Source: Nemertoderma westbladi (taxonomy: Eukaryota > Xenacoelomorpha > Nemertodermatida > Nemertodermatidae). From it: DNA of 34,180 nucleotides. The DNA lies in the NCBI GenBank assembly GCA_032718475.1, contig JAUCBJ010006898.1, forward strand, positions 1 through 34,180. Direction: 5' to 3'. Numbering within the stretch: position 1 is the first letter of the stretch; every line of letters starts with the position of its first letter. The position numbers and the translations under genes are program-made. A model generated the notes under the pieces. That model was given only the letters and a program-made list of their open reading frames with translations, made no database searches and was not told the DNA's origin. Shown here piece after piece: positions 19,201 to 28,714 of the stretch.

Positions 19201-19506
19201 ATGACGGAGTTGATAGAAGATGGTCTTGGTATCGGGGAGCGATATACTCTACTTTTACAAGCGTTTGTTGATAGCTTAATACGCGGCGACGTTAGTCCAA
19301 CTGCTGCGGAGGACGATGGTCGTTATATCGAACCGCCAATGTCCCAAGAGCAGCTCACGCGTGAGTTGGACTATAGAAAATTCGCTGCTCGATATACGCA
19401 GCGTAATGGTACGTATATGGGCTTCTTAACTACTGGTCATCCTATCGATTTACACAATACGGACTATGTCGACTATATATCCTGCCCAGCGGAGTCGGAA
19501 CCATAA
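19201..19506 (+). CDS. Small unrecognised ORF in the 3' part of the LTR element
   Basis: 101 codons from ATG. Mixed, protein-like composition with acidic N-terminal half and Tyr/Asp-rich end; no signal peptide, no membrane segment, no zinc motif. It sits where an env-like or accessory frame would be, between the gag stop and the 3' LTR. Not recognised; could be a remnant of a third gene or chance. Confidence 0.35.
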   Translation: MTELIEDGLGIGERYTLLLQAFVDSLIRGDVSPTAAEDDGRYIEPPMSQEQLTRELDYRKFAARYTQRNGTYMGFLTTGHPIDLHNTDYVDYISCPAESEP

Positions 19507-19709
19507 ACTGAAATTCGAATGCGAAAATTCTATTCGAAATCGACTCTAAAGAAAAGACACTGAAGAAACAAATGGACGCGGTAACTCCAACGTATATTTG
19601 GAATTCTTGATAGAAGCATTGTAACAACAAACAAATATCACCCGCGTTTATCCTACCAGACGTGCGTCTTTGGTATTATTACGATAAATGCCCTAGACCC
19701 AACTAATAA

Positions 19710-19925
19710 ACGGAAAGACATAAACATCCACGTAAACCGAAACTTGTTGACGTATCACCCATGCTCACTCGGCTCGAACGATCCTGGAGTAAACCTACGA
19801 TCAGAGTCCCGGAATACTCGGTCAAACCTCCTCATTCCTTAGTTGGACCTCAGACCTGCGATCTTGGTGGTGTCGCGGATCCTCGCGGCCTGTATTCACT
19901 GTTCAAAGATCTAGTGCTACCCTAA
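19710..19925 (+). CDS. Short open frame in the 3' part (first ATG 19761)
   Basis: Open from 19710, with ATG at 19761 giving 54 residues to the TAA at 19923. Pro- and Ser-rich with few low-complexity runs (SWSKPTIRVPEYSVKPP). It resembles no family known to me. With the frames at 19201 and 20178 it may be part of one broken or spliced reading frame. Confidence 0.25.
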   Translation, partial: TERHKHPRKPKLVDVSPMLTRLERSWSKPTIRVPEYSVKPPHSLVGPQTCDLGGVADPRGLYSLFKDLVLP

Positions 19926-20032
19926 CAATTAATCGGTAACACTCCGACAGTGATTTCTAGCTAGCCGCCCATCTTACCTAGCTGGATTATGACGCAGACA
20001 CCTAATATCACTATCCAACCGTATGGTCGTCC

Positions 20033-20095
20033 CGTTTAACGCGATACAACCCTTCATCAAGGTGAAGGAGAGCGTTGTACGAAACGAGTTAAACG
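20033..20095 (+). ncRNA. Nested stem-loop in the 3' part of the LTR element
   Basis: Three helices stack in one hairpin: CGTTTAAC (20033-20040) with GTTAAACG (20088-20095), TACAAC (20045-20050) with GTTGTA (20074-20079), and CCTTCA (20051-20056) with TGAAGG (20063-20068) closing a 6-base loop. Twenty Watson-Crick pairs with internal bulges. Possibly an export or packaging signal; inference only. Confidence 0.45.
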
Positions 20096-20177
20096 CTATT
20101 TTATAAAGATCAAAAAAGAAACCTGCGTTTGTTCAGATAAACGTAAGTTATCACAGTAAGTCCAATCGATAAACGAA

Positions 20178-20484
20178 TTGGCCTTATCTCAGTTCGATTG
20201 GGAAACCTCGAATCTCAAAGAAGATATCAAGCTTAGAAAACCCTATTCTCTGCGAGAGTTTTGGACGAACGTATCCCATGACAAGCGGAGGAAAATCAGC
20301 TCGAGGAGAAGCATATCGAAATGGACGAGACACCGACAGTAAACCCAAACCTTCTAATGCAATCATATTGCACCCTTCACCCAGGAGTTATGGCCCTCCT
20401 AGTAAAGTGGCTCCCCCCAAAGAGAAAAAGACTCTTGCTAGCCTCAAAAAACTGCGTAAACGCCGTCTGCGTAAGAAAGACTAA
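20178..20484 (+). CDS. Small basic ORF before the 3' LTR (first ATG 20278)
   Basis: The frame is open from 20178; the ATG at 20278 gives 68 residues. The C-terminus is Lys/Arg-rich (KEKKTLASLKKLRKRRLRKK), suggesting nucleic-acid binding or nuclear targeting, or the basic tail of a lost pol or third frame. It ends 78 bases before the 3' LTR. Not recognised. Confidence 0.35.
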
Positions 20485-20554
20485 CTGTTTAGAGTATCTT
20501 TATGTTTTAGAAACTGTGATTTTTATATTTTATAGACTGAAAATCCCATTTTCT

Positions 20555-20562
20555 GGGAGCGG
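20555..20562 (+). promoter_or_regulatory. Polypurine tract
   Basis: GGGAGCGG directly before the 3' LTR (one C interrupts it); the usual place for the plus-strand primer of an LTR element. Confidence 0.55.
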
Positions 20563-21791
20563 TGTAAAAGCCTTTGCTGAATTGCCCCGTTATTTTTATT
20601 ATCTTTTACATTAAAATACTCTGTAGTTGATTTAATAAGTGTAAGAGACCGTATTATTGCTGTATCGGTGTTTTTAGAGGATCTAAGACCTATTTCCTCC
20701 GTATGTGTACTGTGAAAGGCATATTTTATGATTCTATGGCAATTCGTGACGCAAAGGGGTGATAGCTACTCTTGAACAGTAGTTACTATGACTACGGTTA
20801 ACAGCTGACATTCATACGTGTTGATTTCCTTTGTTCTACGGCGTCTCTCAGTTCAGTCAGCCAATTAGAGCGTTTTGTGGCTCCTTGTACAGAAAATTTC
20901 CGAGAAATGACGCAATGCCTATGTGCAGTGTTTACATTCAGTCTTGAGCCAAAGAAAGAACGGCTTGGAAGTATTTTGTGCTGTACTGCTTTTTAGTCGT
21001 ACACTAGTAGGTTTAATTATAAAGGGCATATATCCTTTAACTTGAATATCTCACTGTAAATATCTCACTGCTGACATACCGGTACTGATGTACCGATCTA
21101 CCTAACTGTTCAGTTGTTGTTTGATACTGCTATTTGCTGTCAGTTCTTCATAATATGGTTGATGAATTATTATATTTGGAATAACGATAAATAACCCCGC
21201 AACCCAATATTCTTGATATACTGAAGGTAAGAGAGAAAGGTTACCAATAACGATTGTGACTTATGTTAAAGTGGTTTGAAGTGAATCTAATGTTATTTGA
21301 TAGACCCTACATGAGTCAGCCTGTGTTCCTTTTATATGTGACTAAAATCAGTGAAGATTGGCAGATTAGTGTGCAGTATTGTGCAGCATAGTGTATGAGT
21401 GAGTCTGTTAAAGAAGCAATTCCTAAAGAATGCGTCATATATGTGGATTATAATTAAGCCATATCGTTGTGAGTAGTTTAAGTCATAACTCTGTTTATAT
21501 AGATAAAGCGCCACGTCCTAAAGGAACTGTTAATATTACCGAAGGTGAATAATATTGTCAGAGATTATATAATACTGTCAGTCGAATAATACATTAGGCT
21601 TACATAGCAATAAAAAATTAAACCGTCGAACCCAATCTCCCGGGAATATCCAGCGGGTGAATGGTCGCGCACGGATTGGTTTCGACTAGTGTAGTGAATC
21701 AAATACTTGTCATAGACTAAAAGCAGATTTAATATCTAGAAGACATCTTAATTTGGTGGGTTAAACTGCCAAAGGTCTGAAAGCGCGAACA
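20563..21791 (+). repeat. 3' long terminal repeat
   Basis: TGTAAAAGCC to GCGCGAACA, no difference seen from the 5' LTR. Its AATAAA at 21609-21614 is the expected poly(A) signal of the transcript. Confidence 0.93.
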
Positions 21792-21796
21792 AAAAC
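21792..21796 (+). repeat. Target-site duplication, right copy (AAAAC)
   Basis: Same five bases as 8548-8552. Confidence 0.85.
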
Positions 21797-22045
21797 CCCA
21801 AAAATAATTACAAAATTTCCAAAAACCAATACATTTTCCCCCAAAAGAAATACATTTTCGCCCAAAATAAATACATTTTCGCCCAAAATAAATTCATTTT
21901 CCCCCAAAACTAATGCATTTTCCCCAAAAAGAAATACATTTTCGCCCAAAACAAACACATTTTCTCCCAAAATAAATAAATTTTCCCCCAAAACAATTAT
22001 TTAGCCCAAAATAAATACATTTTCGCCCAAAATAAATACTACTCC
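21797..22045 (+). repeat. Minisatellite, 21 bp unit
   Basis: About eleven units of CATTTTCGCCCAAAATAAATA with substitutions. Because 21 is a multiple of three, the minus strand reads as a 7-residue repeat (LGENVFI) for 76 codons; this is a by-product. It continues the array cut by the LTR element at 8552. Confidence 0.85.
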
Positions 22046-22098
22046 AGCAATACGCCTAGCACTTCCTGGAAGTCAGACAAAAAGTTCTGTACTTTAAT

Positions 22099-23146
22099 TG
22101 GGTATAACTTTTCGCCGTATCCGTATCCGCATGCATTTGCCGTATCCATATGCACATACGCGTGTGTAATGGATTCCTATGGAGAATAATCCGTATGTGA
22201 TTTTAAAAATTAGGCATTGCGGACCAGTAAGAAGTGCACAACACACATGCAGACTGAAGACAGGTAGGTCTACTTAAAGCTACGTGATTTAAAGAGTGCG
22301 GCTACCTCTACCTATTGGCAAATAAACATTGTAGGTTAAGGATGAGTGACAGGTGATGTCCTTCAGCCCCGTGATGCGCCACAACGCTTGTTTTATTGTA
22401 CTAACTGACACCTGGACGCCCGGTTGGACTTAGATTAATTACTGGCACCCGGTTGCACTCGCCGACACATGGTTTGACTAACTGCAAACTGGCACTAGGC
22501 TGCTAGGTTGGTCTTGTTGGCACTTGGCTGCATAGGGCCTATGGTTAACTAAATACTGGCCCCGAAACAGCGAAAGTAAAGGTATATTATATGTTAATAA
22601 ATTCACAAAGAAGGACAGACTGGCATGACGGTTTTCAATATCTGTGCGAATGTTTATTCCCTTAGCATTCTCATTGCTGCTTCTATCAGTCTATACTATG
22701 TTTGTGCCATATACTGTAGCAACCAACAACATTCTATAGCCAGGTTGGTGGAAAAACAGTTCAAAAATAAATCACGGTTGGTTAGCTTTCCAAGCGGCGT
22801 CAAGACGTGTTAACTGGTTAATACAGTAGGTACTGCACTGCTGGCGCATCCCGGGGCTGGCGGACACCGGCTGTCACTCATCCTGGACCTGTCCTGCATT
22901 GTTTATTTGACATAAGGTAGCGGCAGCCACACTCTTTCAATCACTTAGCTTTAAGTAGGCCTACCTGTCTTCAGTCTGTATGTGTGCTGTGCACTTCTTA
23001 CTGGTCCGCAATGCCTAATCTCTAAAATCACATACGGATTATTCTCTATAGGAATCCATTACATACGGCACATACGCGTATGTATACATACGGATACGGC
23101 AAATGCATACGGATACGGATACGGATACGGCGAAAAGTTATACCCA
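22099..23146. mobile_element. DNA element with ~290 bp inverted arms
   Basis: Arms 22099-22381 and 22842-23146 are inverted, starting TGGGTATAACTTTTCGCCG. Matches run through CCGTATCCG, TGCATTTGCCGTATCC, AATGGATTCCTAT, GGCATTGCGGACCAGTAAG, AGACTGAAGACAGGTAG and, with more change, GATGAGTGACAG and GATGCGCCA. The 460-base core holds CTGG-CACC-GGTTG-like repeats and no transposase. No clear target duplication was found. Likely a non-autonomous fold-back DNA transposon. Confidence 0.7.
23086..23131 (+). repeat. CGGATA hexamer repeat in the right arm
   Basis: CGGATACGGATACGG runs at the end of the right arm; the left arm has fewer units (CCGTATCCGTATCCG). Confidence 0.7.
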
Positions 23147-23149
23147 TCA

Positions 23150-24469
23150 TAATTGTAGAATTCACTCAATCAAAATTCTGTCGACACCCCGTAGGGAGCA
23201 CCTATTGGACATGCTTTATGCAAAATTTCGCATTATTTCGTTTAGAATTGTATGAGTAGATACATTTCTAACAAACTTTTTTAACATAGGCCCTACACAA
23301 TATACTATACTATTATAATGCTGGCTAGCCAAGCCCCGAATATCGTGGCGAAGACAATATCCTATTGGACCTTCAGTGTGGAGGTAAGTAAGTAGCAGTG
23401 TAATTGAGAGAGCTGTCTGCTCAACATTGACACGTTCGTGGGGCCTTCGCGCAGCACGAGGCCCAGTTATGAGATACAAATTAATATCGAGCGACTGTAT
23501 CACAAAATCAGTATTTAGCTTTATAAATTAGTAAAATTTAGAAATTTAACCACACCGCCAATCAATCAAAAAAAGAGGGACAGTACGTGTTCAGCCCTTT
23601 AAATCTGCACCCACACCCCAACCCACCCCACCCCACCCCACCCCCCCCCCCCCACCCTTCCCACCCACCAATACATAACCGCGACATCTACCACCCACGG
23701 AAGGTAGCACGAACTTATTTCCAATCGCACGTTCAATATGCGAAGCCAGGTGGTTTATAGGAATATAATCTACGCAGTACTAAATACAGTCGATGCAGTA
23801 ATGAATGATATTCAAATAATTTATTTAATATACTGTTAATGCCTCTGAAAACTTAGACAATTAAAATACACAGAAATCCCATCAAAAAATAATAAGCATA
23901 ATATTTTGAGAAATAAACAATTTTGGATATAAGCCTTCTGCAGTGGTAATCTTATTGACTGACAATCATTAAATGAGATCTGTCTATTACCTGAGACTAA
24001 AGAACACAGACTCTATAGTGTAATAGGAGGTAGGGAATGCAGGTTTCAATCTCGTTAGGTCTAGCTGGCAGCCGTGTGGCTAGTTACATACAACCCCCCT
24101 CCACTGGCATTCGCAGCAACTGGCTCCCTTACACACACATCCCCCATCTATGTACCAGCCAACTTGCAAGTTGGCCAATAAATGATCAGTATTTAATGAG
24201 AATCCATTTTTTATGCCGTTTTAATTACTTTAGATCAATTAAAGACACAATTATTAAAGCAAATCACTTGAACTAATTAAAAACTATAATAGAATGGCGT
24301 ATGTGGATTACATCTGTATAATTTTTAATTATAATTATTTAAATCTTATACTGTAAAACAATTAATTTCCTTTAAAAGGCAGGTTGAAAATGGTGTTTTC
24401 ACCGTAATCAACTTAATTAACTAATTAACTGCTATTATCTTAGCTTCTCGAAGGCCACACGGAAATTCT
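23150..24469. other. No gene; C-rich tract and short repeat only
   Basis: Contains CGTTCGTGGGGCCTTCGCG at about 23431-23449, a motif shared with 17347 and 26085, and a C-rich tract (about 23607-23670, CCACCCCACCCC and a 14-base C-run; quadruplex potential on the minus strand). Nothing coding is seen. Confidence 0.5.
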
Positions 24470-24660
24470 ACTTGGAAAATTTCTAAACTTTTGCCAAACA
24501 ACATGTGTACCAAGTTTGGATAGATTTCATCAAAGATTGGCTGAGTTATTAACGTTTAAAATTGAACACGACAGAACGACAGAACGACAGAACGACAGAA
24601 CGACAGGTTGATTAATGGTACCACTACGCTAAGGCTCACTCACTTCGTGGCTCGCCCCAC
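24470..24660 (-). repeat. Dispersed repeat family 1 copy
   Basis: Minus strand starts GTGGGGCGAGCCACGAAG, then AGCCTTAGCG, an 8 bp tandem (CTGTCGTT, about four copies, 24570-24606), TTAATAACTCAGCCAAT, TTTGATGAAAT, AACTTGGTACACATG and AAAAGTTTAGAAA. Pairs as a fold-back with 25122-25232. Confidence 0.7.
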
Positions 24661-25121
24661 AACTATTGGGTTCTCAATGCGTTATTGCTTATTAGGCTGT
24701 CCTGCTTATGCTCGTAATTCATTACAACTAACAATAAAATAATAATTGCATTGTACAGACGGTACTTTGCCCAATGTATCGTTTTGCATTTTTCGTTATT
24801 AGGCTTCCCTGCATAGGCGCGTAATTTATTACAACAATATTGATAGCAAGGGATCCGTCCATTTTGCCAGCTCTCGCTGGCTAGCTTGTTTTTGATATTA
24901 TTCCTACTGAGTTAGAGTGTCTTTCGCGAATTCGCACCCTCCGTATCATTGCCATTCTTCTCATTAATCGTAATTTTTTTAAGATTTTAATTAATTTTAT
25001 TATTTTAAAACTATTAACAATCAATAGAAAGCTTGCGTTACAAGGATTCAGGAATAGACAGGTGCTTCGGACATAAATGTTTCAGTGATTTATTAGAAGG
25101 CCTAAATAGTTTCAGTTTGAT

Positions 25122-25232
25122 GTGGAGCGAACCACAAAGTATGGTGGCCCTTAGCGTAGGGTACCATTAATCAACCTGTCGTGTCCAACTTTAAACATTA
25201 ATAACCCGAACAATCCTCGATGAAATGTAACC
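25122..25232 (+). repeat. Dispersed repeat family 1 copy
   Basis: GTGGAGCGAACCACAAAG, CCCTTAGCGTAGGGTACCATTA, ATCAACCTGTCGTGT, TTAATAACCC, GATGAAATGTAACC. Inverted relative to 24470-24660, 460 bases away. Confidence 0.65.
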
Positions 25233-25508
25233 AATCTTTTTTTATCAATTTTCCGTGCCTCACAATTATTGACAGGTATCTATAATTGCCTTAATTAATC
25301 ATTATTATTATATTGTAATCATACAAACTCCAACAAGCAACCTAATGCTATTGTTGTAAATTGCACAAAAGAAATATAAGAACAAAACCCATCACCGTCA
25401 CTAGTTATAGACCTACAAGCACTTAATTACTAGCAAACTTTTACGAACCGGAACCGCATTAATAACATAAAATAAGCACCAAAATACTGCAAAGATAGGT
25501 AATAAAGT

Positions 25509-25682
25509 GTGGGGCGAGCCACGAAGTGAGCGAAGCCTTAGCATATGGGTGCCATTAACGAGTGGTCTGTCGTCGTCGTCGTATATTTTTGATCGCTAAT
25601 AACTCAGTTATTTCTTGATGAAATTAAACAAAATTTGGTACGTATTTAGTCCGGCAAAAGTTTAGAAAGAATCGGAGGTTTG
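25509..25682 (+). repeat. Dispersed repeat family 1 copy, best preserved
   Basis: GTGGGGCGAGCCACGAAG, GAGCGAAGCCTTAGC, GTCGTCGTCGTCGT, TTTTTGATCGCTAATAACTC, TGATGAAATTAAAC, TTTGGTACGTAT, GGCAAAAGTTTAGAAAGAATCGG. Used here as the reference copy. Confidence 0.7.
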
Positions 25683-25689
25683 GTCAAAA

Positions 25690-26314
25690 ACGAACGAACG
25701 CAAAGTGTTTGTGGATACGAGTATCCCTCTGCCATAAATCATCCAGCAGTTACTCTCACAGTTTCAAGACTTTGCATAGTTATTACGGTCGTTATTCTCC
25801 GTTTAGGAAAATTATTTTAAGACAAAACAGATCGAGCGCAACGAGGCTAATGAAGGAGAAGAGTACTGTAAATTTAAAATGTCATACTTAACTTAAATAG
25901 CCCTTAGAAGGTTTACAAATAACATTTAAAGTGTGTAAGGGCAAACTGAAATGGATCTCTATTTTTACAACTAGTTTATCACAAACTGATAGCATCGCAT
26001 TCACTCATATATATTTTAGGAAAGACAGTTTTCTTATATCTGGTAGAGATTTGTATAATGTACTTTCTAAAATAGGCTCTCGTGCTGCGCGAGGGACCCA
26101 CGAACGTGTAATATATGGGTATGCATATTGTATGGGATACTAATAGTTTTTATAACAGAGATTATCAGCATCCTATTATGGAGGACCTTATTGCCATTGC
26201 TTTATATACAAAAATGCCAAAATTTATGATTATTGCTTCCGATTTTGATGACAAAAGTGAATGGAATATATTAATACGTGGAGAGTGACACATAATCACA
26301 GGTAAGAATTTACT
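25690..26314. other. No gene recognised
   Basis: Short frames at 25709 and 25931 have no family resemblance. At about 26077-26106 lies the minus-strand motif CTCGCGCAGCACGAG with CACGTTCGTGGG. Confidence 0.5.
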
Positions 26315-26370
26315 TCTTACTACTAGGCCTACTAATAGGATCGGCATGCTGCATTGCAGCTGCATTTTTA

Positions 26371-28087
26371 AGAATGCTGTGCCGGCTTGTCGACAAAATT
26401 GCGCAGCCACAACTCCCTATCACCCATGACATTTGCTAGATCATCCGCATCTTCAAGGCCAGTGTCCTTTAAGATGCGTCTCAAGAAAGTCATGGGCTGT
26501 CCACCATGCTTATTCACTCCATGAGGCTGCCAAAGTACAAGATTATGCACTGGTTGGTCCTCACGGCGAAAGCAAAGTCCTGCAAAGCGGAGGCGATTTT
26601 GTTCTAGTGTCAAGCTTGGGGGAACCAATGAGACACCTCCAATGTTATATAGTGTCTGGTTGGAGATGTGTGCATTGTACTTGACACAATGAACCCGGCG
26701 TAGCATTCTTGTGAATGTGCCATCCAGGGATTTGGTATCCTCAGCAGTTAGAGCCCAGCATGGACTCCCATGGAGGAGTACTGGAACTACTGTTGCTCTA
26801 AATAATCGGAACTTAAGTTTCCGATTAATTCTCGGTGACTTCCAAATTATGGAAAGCCTATTCAAGGCTGCCCATGCCTTTCCCTTAAGTAGTCGAAGGT
26901 CCTCACCTGACTTCCGGATCCATGATCCCAGGTAACAGAAGTCGTCCACATGCTCAAGCATACCATCCTTTGAGCTTATGCTCATCCGATCAGAGACTTG
27001 CTGAGGACTTTCAAAGTTAACTGTCAAAATTTTGGTCTTTCTGGAGTTAATAAAAAGACCAACACTGGAAGCAGCCTGTTCTAATGAGCTGAGGAGCCGT
27101 TGGTCTCGTTGTCGAACCATCGTATACTGATCTAATTGCTGCAATAATATAATCAGGAATCCCATATAATGAAAGTATGCTGAACATAAGTGAGCGAGAG
27201 ACTGAATCAATGGCCTTGAAGAAGTCAACAAAGATATCAGCCAGATGCCTGTCTTTCTTTTTTGATAACTCTTCAATTATTCTTCTAAGTGCCAAAATGG
27301 GCTCCATGGTCCCACGACCTTTACGGAACCCATTCTGATTTCCACGGAGCAGTCTCTCAATGGGATCCCTGATGCGATTTAATAGAATCCTATTGTATAG
27401 CTTTGCAGCAATCGAGATCAATGAGATTCCCCGAAAAGAACCATAGAGTGTTAGGTTGCCCTTCTTGGGAACTGGCACCAACTTATTTGTTTTCATTTCT
27501 TGTGGGACTCTTGTTGTTCGGTACATGTCTACTATGATGGGATAGCTGAGCTTTAAACACTCAGGTATTTTAAAGACCTCAGGGGGAACACCATCTACTC
27601 CACTGGCACGATTGGTCTTAATGCTCTTTGCAGCAGCCTTCACTTCTGCAAAGGAGATATCGCCAATGGGAATATCTGGGAGTACAGACTCAGACACTTT
27701 TACTTCTATAAAGTTATCAGGCAATACCCTGTCATTATTGAGAACCTTTTCAAAGTGGGCCTTCCAACCATTGAGGTGCTCTGCTGGTGATTCTGCCTTA
27801 ACCTTGGTGGTTGGTTGGCTTTTCCGCCCAGTAAGCAAGTTGGTCGATTGCCATGCCTGGGATGATTGCCTGCTGTCGTCAGCATCATTGATGGCATCAA
27901 CCTGTTGGTTTATTAGGTTCTGTAGATTAACAGAGTACTGCCTGTTCAGGGACCTAGATGCAGCCTTAACTGCATTCTTGGCCGCTGTAGTCTGTTTGAG
28001 TCGGGACTCTTTTTGCGCCTTATAGAGGTCATTTTGGCACTTCTGAATTTTGTTGTCAGTCCAGGGGGCCCCCTGGACTGACAACAA
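26371..28087 (-). pseudogene. LINE reverse transcriptase, catalytic core deleted (copy A)
   Basis: The N-terminal part (28087-27107) includes KTNRASGVDGVPPE, the fingers block (FRGISLISIAAKLYNRILLNR), NQNGFRKGRGT and motif A (FVDFFKAIDSVSR). The deletion at about 27106 removes motif B (QGD) and motif C (FADD) and shifts the frame. The C-terminal part covers thumb and tail (WALTAEDTKSLDGTFTRMLRR, HNLVLWQPHGVNKHGGQP). The enzyme cannot be active. Confidence 0.85.
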
Positions 28088-28089
28088 AA
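28048..28089. repeat. Perfect 42 bp palindrome
   Basis: 21-base arms without spacer, centre between 28068 and 28069 (GGGGG|CCCCC), arms TTTTGTTGTCAGTCCAGGGGG. Copy B has only one arm (CCCCCTGGACTGACAAC), so this is an extra inverted duplication in copy A. Confidence 0.85.
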
Positions 28090-28339
28090 ATTTTCCTGTT
28101 TCGAGGGTATACTATACAGGAACTGTTTCTGCAGCTGCTAAATTAACTGCTTCTGTGAAGGCAGTATAGCCCTCACAGTGATCTGCCGCCTCAGAGGCAA
28201 GAACCTCATACCTGTTGATCAGCTGTAGTGTGAAGCTAGATCTCACACTTGGCTGTTGCAACAGAGAGGACCAGTCATGCCGCGGCAAGGCAGATTTCGT
28301 TGTTCTGCTAGCACGCAGACTAAGTCTTACCTTGGCCAC

Positions 28340-28700
28340 AATAAGGCGGTGATCACTGGAGAAGGGTCGAAGTGTAAATGCATTACAGTCTTGTATAGAG
28401 CTCCTGTATTTCCTACGAAACAGAATATAGTCTATTTGGAACTTGTGACCACTGGGTCCACTATGAGCTTTCCAGTTCGCTTCTTGAAATGGGTTCCAGC
28501 CGAAAACAATCCATTTCCAGAGATAAAATCCTTACGATGGACGGAATTTCGGTTAACACTATTGCTATAGACCCAGGGCGATGTAGGTGATTGAGGCAGA
28601 CTTGCATGAAAGTCTCCCATGTATGTTAAGAATGCATGCTGATCCACTCCATCAGTAGCTGCTTGTAGATTGTGGTAGAAATTTTCCACCTCCTCTAATT
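28340..28700 (-). pseudogene. LINE APE endonuclease remnant (copy A)
   Basis: One frame gives NFYHNLQAATDG, FLTYMGDFHASLPQSP and SVNRNS; after a frameshift near 28452 another frame gives GPSGHKFQIDYILF and FSSDHRLIVAKV. These are the GDFN, IDYIL and SDH blocks of AP-like endonucleases that nick target DNA for LINE insertion. Broken by the frameshift and the Asn-to-His change. Confidence 0.75.
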
Positions 28701-28714
28701 CTTGCTTCGGCATA

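Larger units (their letters stand above)
8553..21791 (+). mobile_element. Non-autonomous BEL/Pao LTR retrotransposon
   Basis: Complete by structure: 5' LTR 8553-9781, leader 9782-12066, one large ORF 12067-17040, 3' part to 20562, 3' LTR 20563-21791, TSD AAAAC. The two LTRs are offset by exactly 12010 bases and no difference was found by eye over 1229 bases, so insertion was recent. The ORF has BEL/Pao-type Gag and protease but no reverse transcriptase, only the end of RNase H and no usable integrase. With an unbroken ORF of nearly 5 kb it is not simply decayed: it probably moved with RT and integrase supplied by a related full-length element. A fold-back repeat (17347-17845) sits inside its 3' part. 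Confidence 0.9.
26315..28712 (-). mobile_element. RTE-like LINE copy A, 5'-truncated and dead
   Basis: Minus-strand non-LTR retrotransposon. From the 5' side: end of an APE endonuclease (about 28700-28340, with MGDFHAS, then after a frameshift IDYILF and SSDH), a linker with a 42 bp palindrome (28048-28089), and reverse transcriptase in two frames (28087-27107 and 27106-26371). About 255 bases between SVYDGSTT and QRLLSSLE are deleted relative to copy B, removing the FADD catalytic motif. The 3' end is GCAGCATGCCGATCCTA with a short TAG-type tail. MGDFHAS has His where Asn is usual (GDFN). Confidence 0.85.

Noticed and set aside
21761-21991. Minus-strand frame with seven-residue repeats LGENVFI, 76 codons
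   Set aside because: By-product of a 21 bp minisatellite read in frame; it crosses the LTR end and has no sign of a real start.
21797-22045. Regular short repeats that could suggest a CRISPR array
   Set aside because: Direct tandem units without unique spacers, in a eukaryotic genome.
22625-22813. 62-codon frame with a hydrophobic N-terminus inside the fold-back element
   Set aside because: Short, not in a coding context, no transposase resemblance.
27612-28025. 137-codon plus-strand frame
   Set aside because: Antisense of the LINE reverse transcriptase of copy A; the same shadow appears opposite copy B at 31559-31846.
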